NCBI GenBank assembly: GCA_010671965.1
Contig: JAAHIC010000204.1
Coordinates: 1-7,435 of the forward strand
DNA: 7,435 nt
Direction of reading: 5' to 3'
Origin: Leptolyngbya sp. SIO4C5
Lineage (GTDB): Bacteria > Cyanobacteriota > Cyanobacteriia > Phormidesmidales > Phormidesmidaceae
Within the stretch, counting starts at the first letter, position 1; each line of letters opens with the position of its first letter. Shown here one piece after another: positions 1 through 7,019 of this stretch. The notes under the pieces are model-generated. The model was given only the letters and a program-made list of their open reading frames with translations. It was not told the origin of the DNA and made no database searches. Both the position numbers and the translations under genes were made by a program.

Positions 1-629
1 TGCGCCGCGCGGGTCTCGCGCGCCTGGAGAGAGTGGCCGAGGATGTCCTTGAAGTCTGTCAGCCCGTTATTGCCGCCGAAGCCCATCTCGTTGCGGAAGA
101 AGGCCAGCATCAGCGCGTAGGTCAGCGCCTGGGTGATGATCGACAGGTAGACGCCGGTGACGCGGCTGCGAAAGGCGAGCCAGCCGAAGGCGAATGCGAG
201 GAGGCCCGGGACCGCGACCACCATCAGGCAGGCGAACCAGAAGCGGTCGAAGCCCGCCCAGTACCACGGCAGCGCGTCCCAGTTGAGAAAGACCATGAAG
301 TCGGGCAGCACCGGATGGCCGTAGACACCGCGCGGCCCGATCTCGCGCATCAGGTGCATCCCCATCGCGTAGCCGCCGAGCGCGAAGAAGGCGCCGTGGC
401 CGAGCGACAGGATGCCGGCGAAGCCCCAGACGAGGTCGAGCGCGACGGCGAGCAGCGCGAAGGCGAGGAACTTGCCCATGATCAGCACCAGGCTGTCGGG
501 GACGTGCAGCGGATGCGAGGCGGGTGTCGCGAGGTTGAGGAGCGGCACCAGCGCGGCGGTCGCGACCAGGAGGATCAGCGTCGCCGTCACGAGCGGCAGG
601 CCGCCCCGCGCCAGGCGGGCGGCGATCAC
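1..629 (-). CDS. urtC: Urea ABC transporter permease UrtC, N-terminal 209 residues (runs off left edge)
   Basis: UrtC is one of two inner-membrane permease subunits (with UrtB) of the UrtABCDE high-affinity urea importer, in the LivH/LivM branched-chain amino-acid permease family. The frame read leftward from GTG at 629 gives 209 codons without a stop and is cut off by the window edge; the family is usually well over 300 residues. Hydrophobic segments lie near residues 11-31, 47-70, 72-94 and 130-152. The LivM-type core reads GFAGILSLGHGAFFALGGYA (69-88). The segment DFMVFLNWDALPWYW (110-124) and the block GFGGNNGLTDFKDILG (183-198) are, from memory, what separate UrtC from amino-acid permeases. 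The GTG start overlaps the urtB stop by four bases (626-629), the translational coupling expected in this operon. Codons are very rich in third-position G/C, unlike everything right of ~680, so this fragment belongs to a high-GC proteobacterium and not to the cyanobacterium of the rest of the window. UrtC identity is strong; the host group is inference. Confidence 0.9.
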   Translation of the reverse strand, partial: MIAARLARGGLPLVTATLILLVATAALVPLLNLATPASHPLHVPDSLVLIMGKFLAFALLAVALDLVWGFAGILSLGHGAFFALGGYAMGMHLMREIGPRGVYGHPVLPDFMVFLNWDALPWYWAGFDRFWFACLMVVAVPGLLAFAFGWLAFRSRVTGVYLSIITQALTYALMLAFFRNEMGFGGNNGLTDFKDILGHSLQARETRAA

Positions 630-679
630 GCCTCGACCGCCCGGCCGCGCAGTGCGAAGAGCCTGCGCGGCCGTCTCTG
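626..679 (-). CDS. urtB: Urea ABC transporter permease UrtB, extreme C-terminus only (cut at the junction)
   Basis: Reading leftward into a TGA at 628-626, the final residues are QRRPRRLFALRGRAVEA. This matches the usual UrtB ending as I remember it (a Q-K/R-R-P-R/Q-G-L-F-A-L-K/R-G-R-x-x-E-A pattern). The stop overlaps the urtC GTG by four bases, as expected for urtB-urtC. Going further into the gene, the similarity ends at the Gln codon 677-679. The next codons (Asp, Arg, Trp, then a TGA at 691-689) do not continue the hydrophobic helix that should precede this tail, so all but about 17 codons are missing. The break coincides with the change in base composition, so I read it as an artificial or recombinational join and not a natural gene end. 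Confidence 0.75.
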   Translation of the reverse strand, partial: QRRPRRLFALRGRAVEA

Positions 680-692
680 GTCACGCCATCAG
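671..692. other. Junction between high-GC proteobacterial DNA and cyanobacterial DNA
   Basis: Left of this point the minus strand encodes urtB/urtC in GC-rich codons with no HIP1 site. Right of it the plus strand carries an AT-richer cyanobacterial reading frame with the first HIP1 site at 832. UrtB similarity stops at about 679 and the cyanobacterial gene has no start codon of its own. Both genes are therefore interrupted at the same place and point in opposite directions. I see no inverted repeats, target duplication, tRNA or transposase at the join. The exact base cannot be fixed without relatives on both sides; 677-683 is the best estimate. Confidence 0.75.
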
Positions 693-902
693 CCTGCCAA
701 TAGCTTCTCTCTAGCGCCTAACCTACTGGTGAGTCTAGCAACTGCGCCAGTGCTGCTCGGTATCCTTGGCGGACGGGCGCTAGGTGAGTTTGTCCAGCAG
801 CTAGGTTTAGCCAGTGAGGAACTTTTTCGCGGCGATCGCCTACCTGTTCTCAGCCTTTCTAACTTAGAGGCTAAGGAGGATGATCACCTCAAACCAGAAT
901 AG
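681..902 (+). CDS. 3' end of an unrecognised cyanobacterial gene (5' part missing)
   Basis: The frame ending in TAG at 900-902 gives about 73 residues of cyanobacterial character. They contain a hydrophobic stretch, LLVSLATAPVLLGILGGRAL, that could be a membrane segment or a buried helix. An amphipathic part follows with ASEELFRGDRLPVL, then a short charged tail ending EDDHLKPE. I recall the ASEE-x-FRGDRLP pattern from uncharacterised cyanobacterial proteins but cannot name a family. There is no start codon: the frame stays open leftward only because it passes into the antisense of urtC/urtB, so the true N-terminus is lost at the junction near 680. A HIP1 octamer at 832-839 lies inside the coding region. 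The gene has the same orientation as ppc, 241 bases upstream of it. That it is a real gene is fairly sure; its function is unknown. Confidence 0.55.
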   Translation, partial: SRHQPANSFSLAPNLLVSLATAPVLLGILGGRALGEFVQQLGLASEELFRGDRLPVLSLSNLEAKEDDHLKPE

Positions 903-1054
903 CGCCTGAGATTCAGTTCAGAGAGTTACTGTGAGCGGCGGCGATCGCTGCTATGATCCTCGCTAAAAGACTGCTTATTTTCTGGGTTGAAGGCTGAGAC
1001 ATTTAGGGCTGGTCACAGCTGATCTTTCATCTGATTGCGCCAGTAGCCAGCTGT

Positions 1055-1073
1055 TTGTAAAAACCGTTTACAA
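1055..1073. promoter_or_regulatory. Perfect 7-bp inverted repeat upstream of ppc, possible operator
   Basis: TTGTAAA (1055-1061) and TTTACAA (1067-1073) are perfect inverted copies separated by five bases (AACCG). The right arm overlaps the best -35-like hexamer before ppc (TTTACA, 1067-1072), the arrangement expected if a dimeric regulator blocked or assisted polymerase there. I cannot name the regulator. It resembles an NtcA site (GTA-N8-TAC), but the spacing here is nine bases. Confidence 0.35.
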
Positions 1074-1095
1074 CCGGCTAAGCCTGCCTCAAAAT
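1067..1095 (+). promoter_or_regulatory. Candidate sigma-70-type promoter for ppc
   Basis: TTTACA (1067-1072; five of six matches to TTGACA), a 17-base spacer, then CAAAAT (1090-1095; four of six matches to TATAAT). Transcription would begin near 1102, leaving a leader of about 40 bases. This is the best hexamer pair I found in the 903-1143 gap, but it is a pattern match only. That gap also holds a HIP1 site at 941-948 and no sign of an RNA gene or small coding region. Confidence 0.3.
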
Positions 1096-1143
1096 CGTTA
1101 CGTCATTTCGAGTGTCACTGAAAAAAGAAGCCAAATACCTTTC

Positions 1144-4100
1144 ATGAGTTCGACTCTCTATTCTGATACCCCCTTCCCATCGGATACTTCTACACGAGTA
1201 GCTGATGACGTTATCGATACGGCGGCCCCTACTTATGACTTATTTCTACGCCATCGGCTGAAAATGGTGGAGGAGCTGTGGGAACGGGTACTGCAGCAGG
1301 AGTGTGGTGAAGACTCAGTTGAGCTACTGCGACAGCTCAGACGCATTTGCGCCCCAGATGGGCAGGTGGCAAGAGCCTTAGAGGGCAGCGTCCTAGACGT
1401 GATTGAGCGGCTTGACCTCAACGATGCAATTCGGGCTGCTCGTTCGTTTGCCCTCTATTTTCAGCTGATCAACATTGTGGAGCAGCACTACGAACAGCGA
1501 GGTCAGCAGCTCCAGTATCAGAACGACTACGAAAACGCTGAGCTATCTCTGGCGGGCCAGTCGGCGGGCGCACAGGAAACAGCGGCGAATGCCCTCGAAA
1601 ACAGTGGCCATTTAGAGCAGCCCATGCGCAGCCTGCAGGCTGATGTATTAGCTCGCAGCGTCCCAGACTCCCCGGCCAATCGACGAAAATCAGGGACGTT
1701 TCACTGGCTGTTCCCGACGCTGAAACGCCTTAACGTGCCGCCCCAGCTTATTCAAAAGCTAATTGATGATCTAGATGTTCAGCTCGTTTTCACAGCCCAC
1801 CCGACTGAAATTGTGCGCCATACCATCCGCGACAAGCAGCGGCGCATTTCAGCCATCTTGCGCCAGCTTGATCAGGCTGACGAGCGGGCTAGCTCCATTG
1901 GTTTAGCCACCTCTTGGGATGTGGAAGATCTGCGTGATCAGCTCACCGAAGAAATTCGGCTGTGGTGGCGCACCGATGAGCTACACCAGTTCAAACCCTC
2001 TGTGCTCGATGAAGTAGACTATACGCTTCACTATTTCGACGTGGTGCTGTTTGAGGCGATTCCCAAGCTTTACCAGCGGATTAAGCGCACCCTCAGCTCC
2101 ACGTTTCCCTCTCTGCAGCCGCCCCGCTACGATTTTTGTCGATTTGGCTCCTGGGTTGGCTCCGACCGCGACGGCAATCCCTCCGTCACGCCGGAGGTGA
2201 CCTGGCGCACCGCTAGCTACCAGCGCAACTTAGTTCTAGATAAGTACATTAGCTCGCTGCGGCACCTGATCCAGCTTTTAAGCCTTTCTTTGCACTGGAG
2301 TGAGGTGCTGCCAGAGCTGCTGGAGTCTCTAGAGCAAGACCAGGTAAAGCTGCCGGAAGTCTACGATCGCTTGGCGATTCGCTTCCGGCAAGAACCCTAC
2401 CGGCTCAAGCTGGCTTACATTCAGCAGCGGCTAGAAAATACCCGCGATCGCAGCCAGCAGCTCTATCAGGGGGGCTATCTGCAAGAACAGCAGGTGAAGC
2501 TCAACCCCGCCACGATTTATCAAACCAGTGATGACTTCCTAGCTGAGCTACGCCTGATTCAGCGCAACCTCAAGGAAACCGGGCTGGTTTGCCAAGAGCT
2601 GGAAAATCTGATCTGTCAGGTGGAAATCTACGGCTTCAATCTGGCCCAGCTTGATATTCGCCAGGAGAGTTCTCGTCACTCGGATGCCATTGATGAGATT
2701 ACCGCCTACTTGGGGATTCTACCTCAGCCCTACAGCGAACTGTCGGAAGCCGAACGGACAGAGTGGCTGACCCAGGAACTCAAAACTCGTCGCCCCCTGA
2801 TTCCAGGGGAGCTGCCTTTCTCAGAGAAGGTGAACGAGACTATTGAGACATTTCGGATGGTGCGCAAGCTGCATCAGGAGTTTGGCAGCCGCATTATTCG
2901 CAGCTATGTCATCAGCATGAGCCACCACGTCAGCGACCTGCTGGAGGTTTTGCTGCTGGCAAAAGAAGCCGGTCTGTATGACCCCACCACGGGCGAAGCG
3001 GCCATTCAACCCGTACCCCTGTTTGAGACCGTAGAAGACCTGCAGCGGGCCCCCGACGTGATGCAGCAGCTCTTTGAATTGCCGCTCTATGCGGCTATGC
3101 TGCGCGGCGGCTACGCGGCGGTAGAAAATCCTGAGCCGGGCTTTACGCCGCTGCAGGAGGTGATGCTGGGCTACTCTGACAGCAACAAGGACTCCGGCTT
3201 CCTCAGCAGTAACTGGGAAATTCACAAGGCGCAGCAGGCTTTGCAGACCGTAGCCGATGCTTATGGCGGCTTTGCCCTGCGCATTTTCCACGGTCGCGGC
3301 GGCTCAGTCGGTCGCGGCGGTGGCCCTGCTTACGAGGCGATTTTGGCCCAGCCAGGCCGCAGCATTAAGGGCCGGATTAAAATCACCGAGCAGGGTGAGG
3401 TGCTGGCCTCTAAGTACAACCTGCCTGACTTGGCCCTGTATAACCTAGAAACCGTAACGACGGCGGTAATTCAGGCCAGCTTGCTCAACAACAGCTTTGA
3501 TGAGATTAAGCCGTGGAACGAGATCATGGAGGATCTGGCCCACCGCGCCCGCTGCCACTACCGCGAGCTGATTTATGAGCAGCCTGACCTGGTAGAGTTC
3601 TTCCATCAGGTAACGCCGATTGAGGAAATTAGTCAGCTACAAATCAGCTCTCGCCCAGCCCGACGCAAGAGCGGCAAGAAAGATCTTGCGAGTCTACGAG
3701 CCATTCCCTGGGTGTTTAGCTGGACCCAGACTCGCTTTCTGCTGCCCTCCTGGTACGGCGTCGGCACCGCGCTCAAGGAGTTTCTGGACCAAGAGCCGGA
3801 GGAGCACCTGAAGCTGCTGCGCTACTTCTATCACAAGTGGCCGTTCTTCAAAATGGTGATCTCTAAGGTAGAGATGACCTTGGCCAAGGTGGATCTGCAG
3901 ATTGCCGAGCACTATGTGCAAGAGCTGACCCATCCGGATAACCGCGATCGCTTCCAGGTCATGTTTGAAACAATCGCTCAAGAGTTCCACCTGACGCGGG
4001 ATCTGGTGCTACAAATTACCGGGCATCACAAGCTGCTAGACGGCGATCCAGAACTGCAGCGATCGGTGCAGTTGCGTAACGGTACGATTGTGCCGCTAGG

Positions 4101-4254
4101 CTTCCTGCAGGTGTCGCTGCTCAAGCGCCTGCGTCAGCACCGAGACAGTGCCGCTTCTGGAATTATTCGCTCCCGCTACAGCCGGGGTGAACTGCTGCGC
4201 GGTGCCCTGCTGACGATCAATGGCATTGCCGCCGGCATGAGAAATACGGGCTAA
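1144..4254 (+). CDS. ppc: Phosphoenolpyruvate carboxylase (complete, 1036 aa)
   Basis: This cytoplasmic enzyme carboxylates phosphoenolpyruvate with bicarbonate to give oxaloacetate and phosphate, refilling C4 acids for the TCA route and the aspartate/glutamate amino-acid families. Hallmarks, in order: TAHPTE with the catalytic His at 219 (E. coli His138); [16 protein letters not shown] (334-349); [10 protein letters not shown] (676-685); [18 protein letters not shown] (716-733), with Arg724 matching E. coli Arg587; [12 protein letters not shown] further on; and the conserved C-terminus RNTG. At 1036 residues it matches cyanobacterial PEPCs (about 1030-1050) and is longer than the E. coli enzyme (883). 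The difference is largely an N-terminal extension and a Ser/Ala/Glu/Gln-rich insert at about residues 118-183, between the [10 protein letters not shown] block and the GTFHW block. No plant-type N-terminal phosphorylation motif is visible. The start is the ATG at 1144; the Shine-Dalgarno match is poor (AAAGAAG, 1124-1130). HIP1 sites lie at 2444 and 3944. The gene appears intact and monocistronic. Confidence 0.98.
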   Translation: MSSTLYSDTPFPSDTSTRVADDVIDTAAPTYDLFLRHRLKMVEELWERVLQQECGEDSVELLRQLRRICAPDGQVARALEGSVLDVIERLDLNDAIRAARSFALYFQLINIVEQHYEQRGQQLQYQNDYENAELSLAGQSAGAQETAANALENSGHLEQPMRSLQADVLARSVPDSPANRRKSGTFHWLFPTLKRLNVPPQLIQKLIDDLDVQLVFTAHPTEIVRHTIRDKQRRISAILRQLDQADERASSIGLATSWDVEDLRDQLTEEIRLWWRTDELHQFKPSVLDEVDYTLHYFDVVLFEAIPKLYQRIKRTLSSTFPSLQPPRYDFCRFGSWVGSDRDGNPSVTPEVTWRTASYQRNLVLDKYISSLRHLIQLLSLSLHWSEVLPELLESLEQDQVKLPEVYDRLAIRFRQEPYRLKLAYIQQRLENTRDRSQQLYQGGYLQEQQVKLNPATIYQTSDDFLAELRLIQRNLKETGLVCQELENLICQVEIYGFNLAQLDIRQESSRHSDAIDEITAYLGILPQPYSELSEAERTEWLTQELKTRRPLIPGELPFSEKVNETIETFRMVRKLHQEFGSRIIRSYVISMSHHVSDLLEVLLLAKEAGLYDPTTGEAAIQPVPLFETVEDLQRAPDVMQQLFELPLYAAMLRGGYAAVENPEPGFTPLQEVMLGYSDSNKDSGFLSSNWEIHKAQQALQTVADAYGGFALRIFHGRGGSVGRGGGPAYEAILAQPGRSIKGRIKITEQGEVLASKYNLPDLALYNLETVTTAVIQASLLNNSFDEIKPWNEIMEDLAHRARCHYRELIYEQPDLVEFFHQVTPIEEISQLQISSRPARRKSGKKDLASLRAIPWVFSWTQTRFLLPSWYGVGTALKEFLDQEPEEHLKLLRYFYHKWPFFKMVISKVEMTLAKVDLQIAEHYVQELTHPDNRDRFQVMFETIAQEFHLTRDLVLQITGHHKLLDGDPELQRSVQLRNGTIVPLGFLQVSLLKRLRQHRDSAASGIIRSRYSRGELLRGALLTINGIAAGMRNTG

Positions 4255-4458
4255 TTTACTTGTTTTGTAACAATTAATCACAATTTTCCTGCTAAACTCC
4301 AGGTATTTGTTTGAATTAACCCGTAAATCAAGCCTAATCTTGCTTTCAGAGGGATTAAAGACGCTCTGCGATCGCACCGATTGTCTCTCGACAGCAGATA
4401 TCAGCTTGATAGCGAATAGAGTTTCCAACTAGGCAGCGTTTTGTGAGGAGTAAAGCAG
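4255..4458. other. ppc-to-barrel intergenic region, AT-rich, with weak promoter-like hexamers
   Basis: This 204-base spacer is AT-rich at its left end and has a HIP1 site at 4368-4375. No stem followed by a T run marks the end of ppc. The best promoter-like pair on the plus strand is TTGAAT (4311-4316) with CCTAAT (4333-4338), a 16-base spacer with four of six matches each, which is weak. If real, the downstream gene would have a leader of roughly 110 bases. A small palindrome TTGT-A-ACAA lies at 4265-4273. I see no RNA gene. Confidence 0.3.
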
Positions 4459-4995
4459 ATGAAGAGTCGTCAACGTTGGGTTGCTGGTTTTGGCACAGTT
4501 GCCCTTACCAGCACCGCACTAGCAAGCACACTTACCTTGGTAAAAGCAGCCCCTGCTCAAGCTCAGGCTGCTTATGGTAGCTATATTGGTCTAGGCGTGG
4601 CTGTGGGCCTCACCGAAGACGACTTAGGAAATGGCGATAGCTTCTCTGGCGTGATTGCTGGGCGCTATCGGCTGCTAGAGTCTCCCATCTCAATTCGGGG
4701 ACAGGCGCTGATATTTGGCGATTCTAGCGCTTTCGTACCGACAGTTTCCTATGACTTCCCGATCAATTGGCAAACGGACGTTTACGTCGGCGCTGGGGTT
4801 TCGTTTGTGGCCGATGGGGACGAACCGTCTCCCGTTGGTGACCAAACCGCCTTCGTGATTCAGCCGGGCATTGACTACGCCCTACCTAACAGCAATATGG
4901 TTGTCTTCGGCAACGCGATTATCGCCTTTGATGCTTACCGGGAGGGGGGCGATGCGGCTCTCTCACTGCAGGGCGGCGTTGGTTTCCAGTTTTAG
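4459..4995 (+). CDS. Predicted secreted eight-stranded outer-membrane beta-barrel protein (178 aa)
   Basis: I do not recognise a named family. The N-terminus is a Sec signal peptide: positive residues at 2-6 (KSRQR), a hydrophobic core at about 8-28, and Ala-Gln-Ala cleavage sites ending at residue 35 or 37. The mature part of about 141 residues has no long hydrophobic helix. It divides into eight alternating-pattern strands at about 41-52, 62-73, 76-87, 91-102, 104-118, 130-143, 147-160 and 166-178. Turns after strands 2, 4 and 6 are very short, and loops after 1, 3 and 5 are longer and acidic. The chain ends GVGFQF with a C-terminal Phe, the typical signal recognised by the BAM assembly machinery. 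This is the layout of small OmpX/OmpA-like barrels. There is no peptidoglycan-binding domain. The ATG at 4459 has a good ribosome site, GAGGAG, at 4445-4450. Barrel topology is inference from sequence pattern; substrate or role is unknown. Confidence 0.85.
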   Translation: MKSRQRWVAGFGTVALTSTALASTLTLVKAAPAQAQAAYGSYIGLGVAVGLTEDDLGNGDSFSGVIAGRYRLLESPISIRGQALIFGDSSAFVPTVSYDFPINWQTDVYVGAGVSFVADGDEPSPVGDQTAFVIQPGIDYALPNSNMVVFGNAIIAFDAYREGGDAALSLQGGVGFQF

Positions 4996-5027
4996 GCCAG
5001 AGGAAGGGACAGATGATTAGCTAAGTC

Positions 5028-5056
5028 GGTTGGGGCTGCGCCCGCAAACCCCAACC
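5028..5056 (+). terminator. GC-rich hairpin after the barrel gene, possible terminator without a T run
   Basis: GGTTGGGG (5028-5035) pairs perfectly with CCCCAACC (5049-5056), and the 13-base loop can pair further (TGCG with CGCA). It lies 33 bases after the stop of the barrel gene and 120 bases before herA. No T run follows on either strand, so it is not a canonical intrinsic terminator. It could also protect the mRNA 3' end. The rest of the 4996-5175 gap shows no promoter pair I would defend. Confidence 0.45.
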
Positions 5057-5175
5057 ACGCCTCATCGCCGATATTAAGGGCCGAGGTTAAGTGCCGACAC
5101 AAATATAGAGAACTAATGTATTAAAGCGGTTCTCAAGTTACCATAGCTGCAAGCGTCGAGCGTTTTGACAGGGCT

Positions 5176-6888
5176 ATGGAACTTGATAAGCCGTTAGGAT
5201 CTGTAATTCAAGGTTCTCTCAGCCAGGGGCTAGAGGTGCGCCTGCATCCAGACGTTTTGGTCGAAGAGATGCGGGTGGGTAAGTTCTTGGTTGTGCAGGG
5301 AGCGCGATCGCGCTTTTTTTGTATGCTGACGGATATTGCTTTGGGCACTGCCAGCCAGCGGATTGTGGCTAATCCGCCTGAACCCAGCAATCTGTTTTTA
5401 CAGCAGGTGCTAGCGGGTACGGGGACCTATGGCACCATTGATCTGACGCCGATGCTGATGTTCACGCCTAAAACGGCTCAGCCTCATGCTGCGAAGAACG
5501 GCAAGGCTACTAGTAACGGCCTCGCTTCCTATCAGGCCCAGAGCAGCGCCGATATGGAGCTGCTCCCCGTTAAAACGATTCCGGGGCACTTCAGCCAGGT
5601 TTACGACGCGGCTGAGCGCGATTTTCGCGCCGTCTTTGGCTGGGAGGACGATCCCCATCGGCGTAATTTCGCCATCGGGCAGCCCATTGACATGGACGTG
5701 CCGATTTGCCTAGATCTCGATCGCTTTGTAGAGCGCAGCAACGGCATTTTTGGTAAGTCGGGGACAGGCAAGTCTTTTCTAACCCGGCTGCTGCTCTCCG
5801 GCATTATCCGCAAGCAGGCAGCCGTCAACCTCATCTTTGACATGCACTCAGAATACGGCTGGGAGGCGGTCAGCGAGGGCAAGCACTTCAGCACGGTGAA
5901 GGGGCTGCGGCAGCTCTTTCCGGGGCAGGTACAGATTTTTACCCTCGATCCAGAAGCGACGAAGCGGCGCGGCGTGCGGGATGCTCAAGAACTCTACATC
6001 AGCTTTGATCAAATCGACGTAGAGGACCTCACTTTAGTCCGAGGGGAGTTAAACCTGTCGGAAGCCAGTCTAGAAAACGCCATCATTCTGCGCAATGAGT
6101 TCGGCAAGTCCTGGATCAACCGCCTGCTGACTATGACCAATGAGGAAATTCAGGAATTTTGCGAAACCAAGATGGGCAGCAAATCCTCCATCATGGCGCT
6201 ACAGCGTAAGCTGACGCGGCTGAGCGACCTGAAGTATATTCGCAGCGCCTGCCCCCACAACTATGTCGGTCAAATTCTGGAGGCGATTGATGCGGGCAAG
6301 CACGTGGTGATTGAGTTTGGTTCCCAGTCCAATATGCTCTCTTACATGTTGGCCACCAATGTCATTGCCCGTCGTATCCACGCCAGCTATGTGCGCAAAG
6401 CCGATCGCTTTTTGCAGACCAAAAATCCCAGCGATCGCCCCCGGCAGCTCATGATCACCATTGAGGAGGCTCACCGCTTTCTCGATCCGGCCACGGCTAA
6501 GCAAACTATCTTCGGCATTATTGCCCGCGAAATGCGCAAATACTTTGTGACCCTGCTGGTGGTAGATCAGCGCCCATCTGGGATTGATAACGAAGTTATG
6601 TCTCAGGTGGGTACGCGGATTACGGCGCTGCTGAATGACGAGAAGGATATTGACGCCATTTTCACTGGGGTATCAGGCGGGCAGAGCCTGCGATCGGTGC
6701 TGGCCAAGCTGGACTCGAAGCAGCAGGCCCTGATTTTGGGCCATGCAGTACCCATGCCCGTGGTGGTGCGCACTCGTCCCTATGACCAAACCTTCTATGC
6801 CGAAATTGGCGATACGGCTTGGGAAGAAATGCCCTCAGCTGCCGTGTTCAAGGCGGCTGAATCTGCCAAAGCTGATTTAGGTTTTTAG
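5176..6888 (+). CDS. HerA-type DNA translocase/helicase: HAS-barrel plus DUF87 ATPase (570 aa)
   Basis: HerA proteins are hexameric, FtsK-like ATPases that translocate along double-stranded DNA; in archaea and some bacteria they drive the NurA nuclease in end resection. An N-terminal HAS-barrel-like region (about 5-75, including VGKFLVVQG) is followed by a low-complexity linker (about 95-130) and the DUF87 RecA-like core from about 160. The core shows Walker A GKSGTGKS (193-200, catalytic Lys199), the family motif D-x-H-x-E (Asp222, His224, Glu226), Walker B ITIEEAHRF (427-435, Glu430/Glu431), DQRPS (464-468) and GTRI (479-482, Arg481). All key residues are present, so an active ATPase is expected. 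No nurA gene is next to it in this window. The ATG at 5176 is the first in frame, with a weak upstream ribosome site (CAGGG). HIP1 sites lie at 5304 and 6431. The class is sure; the physiological role in cyanobacteria is not known to me. Confidence 0.9.
   Translation: MELDKPLGSVIQGSLSQGLEVRLHPDVLVEEMRVGKFLVVQGARSRFFCMLTDIALGTASQRIVANPPEPSNLFLQQVLAGTGTYGTIDLTPMLMFTPKTAQPHAAKNGKATSNGLASYQAQSSADMELLPVKTIPGHFSQVYDAAERDFRAVFGWEDDPHRRNFAIGQPIDMDVPICLDLDRFVERSNGIFGKSGTGKSFLTRLLLSGIIRKQAAVNLIFDMHSEYGWEAVSEGKHFSTVKGLRQLFPGQVQIFTLDPEATKRRGVRDAQELYISFDQIDVEDLTLVRGELNLSEASLENAIILRNEFGKSWINRLLTMTNEEIQEFCETKMGSKSSIMALQRKLTRLSDLKYIRSACPHNYVGQILEAIDAGKHVVIEFGSQSNMLSYMLATNVIARRIHASYVRKADRFLQTKNPSDRPRQLMITIEEAHRFLDPATAKQTIFGIIAREMRKYFVTLLVVDQRPSGIDNEVMSQVGTRITALLNDEKDIDAIFTGVSGGQSLRSVLAKLDSKQQALILGHAVPMPVVVRTRPYDQTFYAEIGDTAWEEMPSAAVFKAAESAKADLGF
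5301..5320 (+). terminator. Terminator-like palindrome plus seven T inside the herA coding sequence
   Basis: AGCGCGATCGCGCT (5301-5314) is a perfect 14-base palindrome built round a HIP1 octamer (5304-5311), followed directly by a run of seven T (5314-5320). As RNA it can form a 5-bp GC-rich stem with a GAUC loop and a U tract, which resembles an intrinsic terminator. It encodes Ala-Arg-Ser-Arg-Phe-Phe at residues 43-48 of the HerA-type protein, inside the predicted HAS barrel, so the bases are also coding. The stem is short, so real termination would probably be partial at most. Confidence 0.3.
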
Positions 6889-6946
6889 CGATGGCGAGAA
6901 CAGTCCATTGTGGAGATCTCCTATGCCGCTAACCCTCACCCTAAAA

Positions 6947-6975
6947 CTCACATAACCTCATAGAATCTTTATAAA
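6947..6975 (+). promoter_or_regulatory. Candidate promoter for the small downstream gene
   Basis: CTCACA (6947-6952; four of six matches to TTGACA), a 17-base spacer, and TATAAA (6970-6975; five of six matches to TATAAT). Transcription would start near 6982, giving a leader of about 120 bases that contains the palindrome at 7004-7019. A separate perfect 10-base palindrome, GGAGATCTCC, lies upstream at 6912-6921 and has no T run. This is a pattern match only. Confidence 0.3.
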
Positions 6976-7003
6976 AAGGCTGTCACGATTCGCGGCGCTA
7001 AAC

Positions 7004-7019
7004 CACTAAACATTTAGTG
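7004..7019. promoter_or_regulatory. 16-base palindrome in the leader of the small gene, possible operator
   Basis: CACTAAA (7004-7010) and TTTAGTG (7013-7019) are perfect inverted arms separated by CA. It lies about 25 bases downstream of the predicted transcription start and about 85 bases before the ATG at 7105. The two-base centre is too tight for an RNA hairpin to use all seven pairs, so a dimeric DNA-binding protein site is the more natural reading. No regulator gene is nearby. Confidence 0.3.

Noticed and set aside
1..680. Real horizontal transfer of a urea-transporter operon into the cyanobacterium
   Set aside because: The operon is cut inside urtB with no mobile-element or repeat border and no amelioration of base composition. 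A chimeric join is simpler, though only reads can settle it.
67..684. Minus-strand frame of 205 codons over the left end
   Set aside because: Arg/Pro/Gly/Ala-rich composition with no membrane pattern. It is an out-of-frame shadow of urtC, which fits the permease family in a neighbouring frame.
880..909. Nine-codon frame starting ATG at 880 after AAGGAGG
   Set aside because: The purine-rich sequence abuts the ATG with no spacing, the peptide is tiny, and it overlaps the end of another gene.
1057..1071. NtcA-like site GTA...TAC before ppc
   Set aside because: There are nine bases between GTA and TAC; the NtcA consensus needs eight. Kept only as an unnamed inverted repeat.
2821..3291. Minus-strand frame of 156 codons within ppc
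   Set aside because: It is antisense to conserved PEPC motifs (GYSDSNKD and the Gly-rich loop); a shadow frame.
4265..4273. Short palindrome TTGT-A-ACAA after ppc as a shared operator with the site before ppc
   Set aside because: Only four-base arms with different spacing; in AT-rich sequence this is expected by chance.
6199..6504. Minus-strand frame of 101 codons within herA
   Set aside because: It is antisense to the conserved ATPase core, including the Walker B region; no ribosome site or family signal.
6891..6932. Thirteen-codon frame just after the herA stop
   Set aside because: Poor ribosome site and too short to separate from chance.
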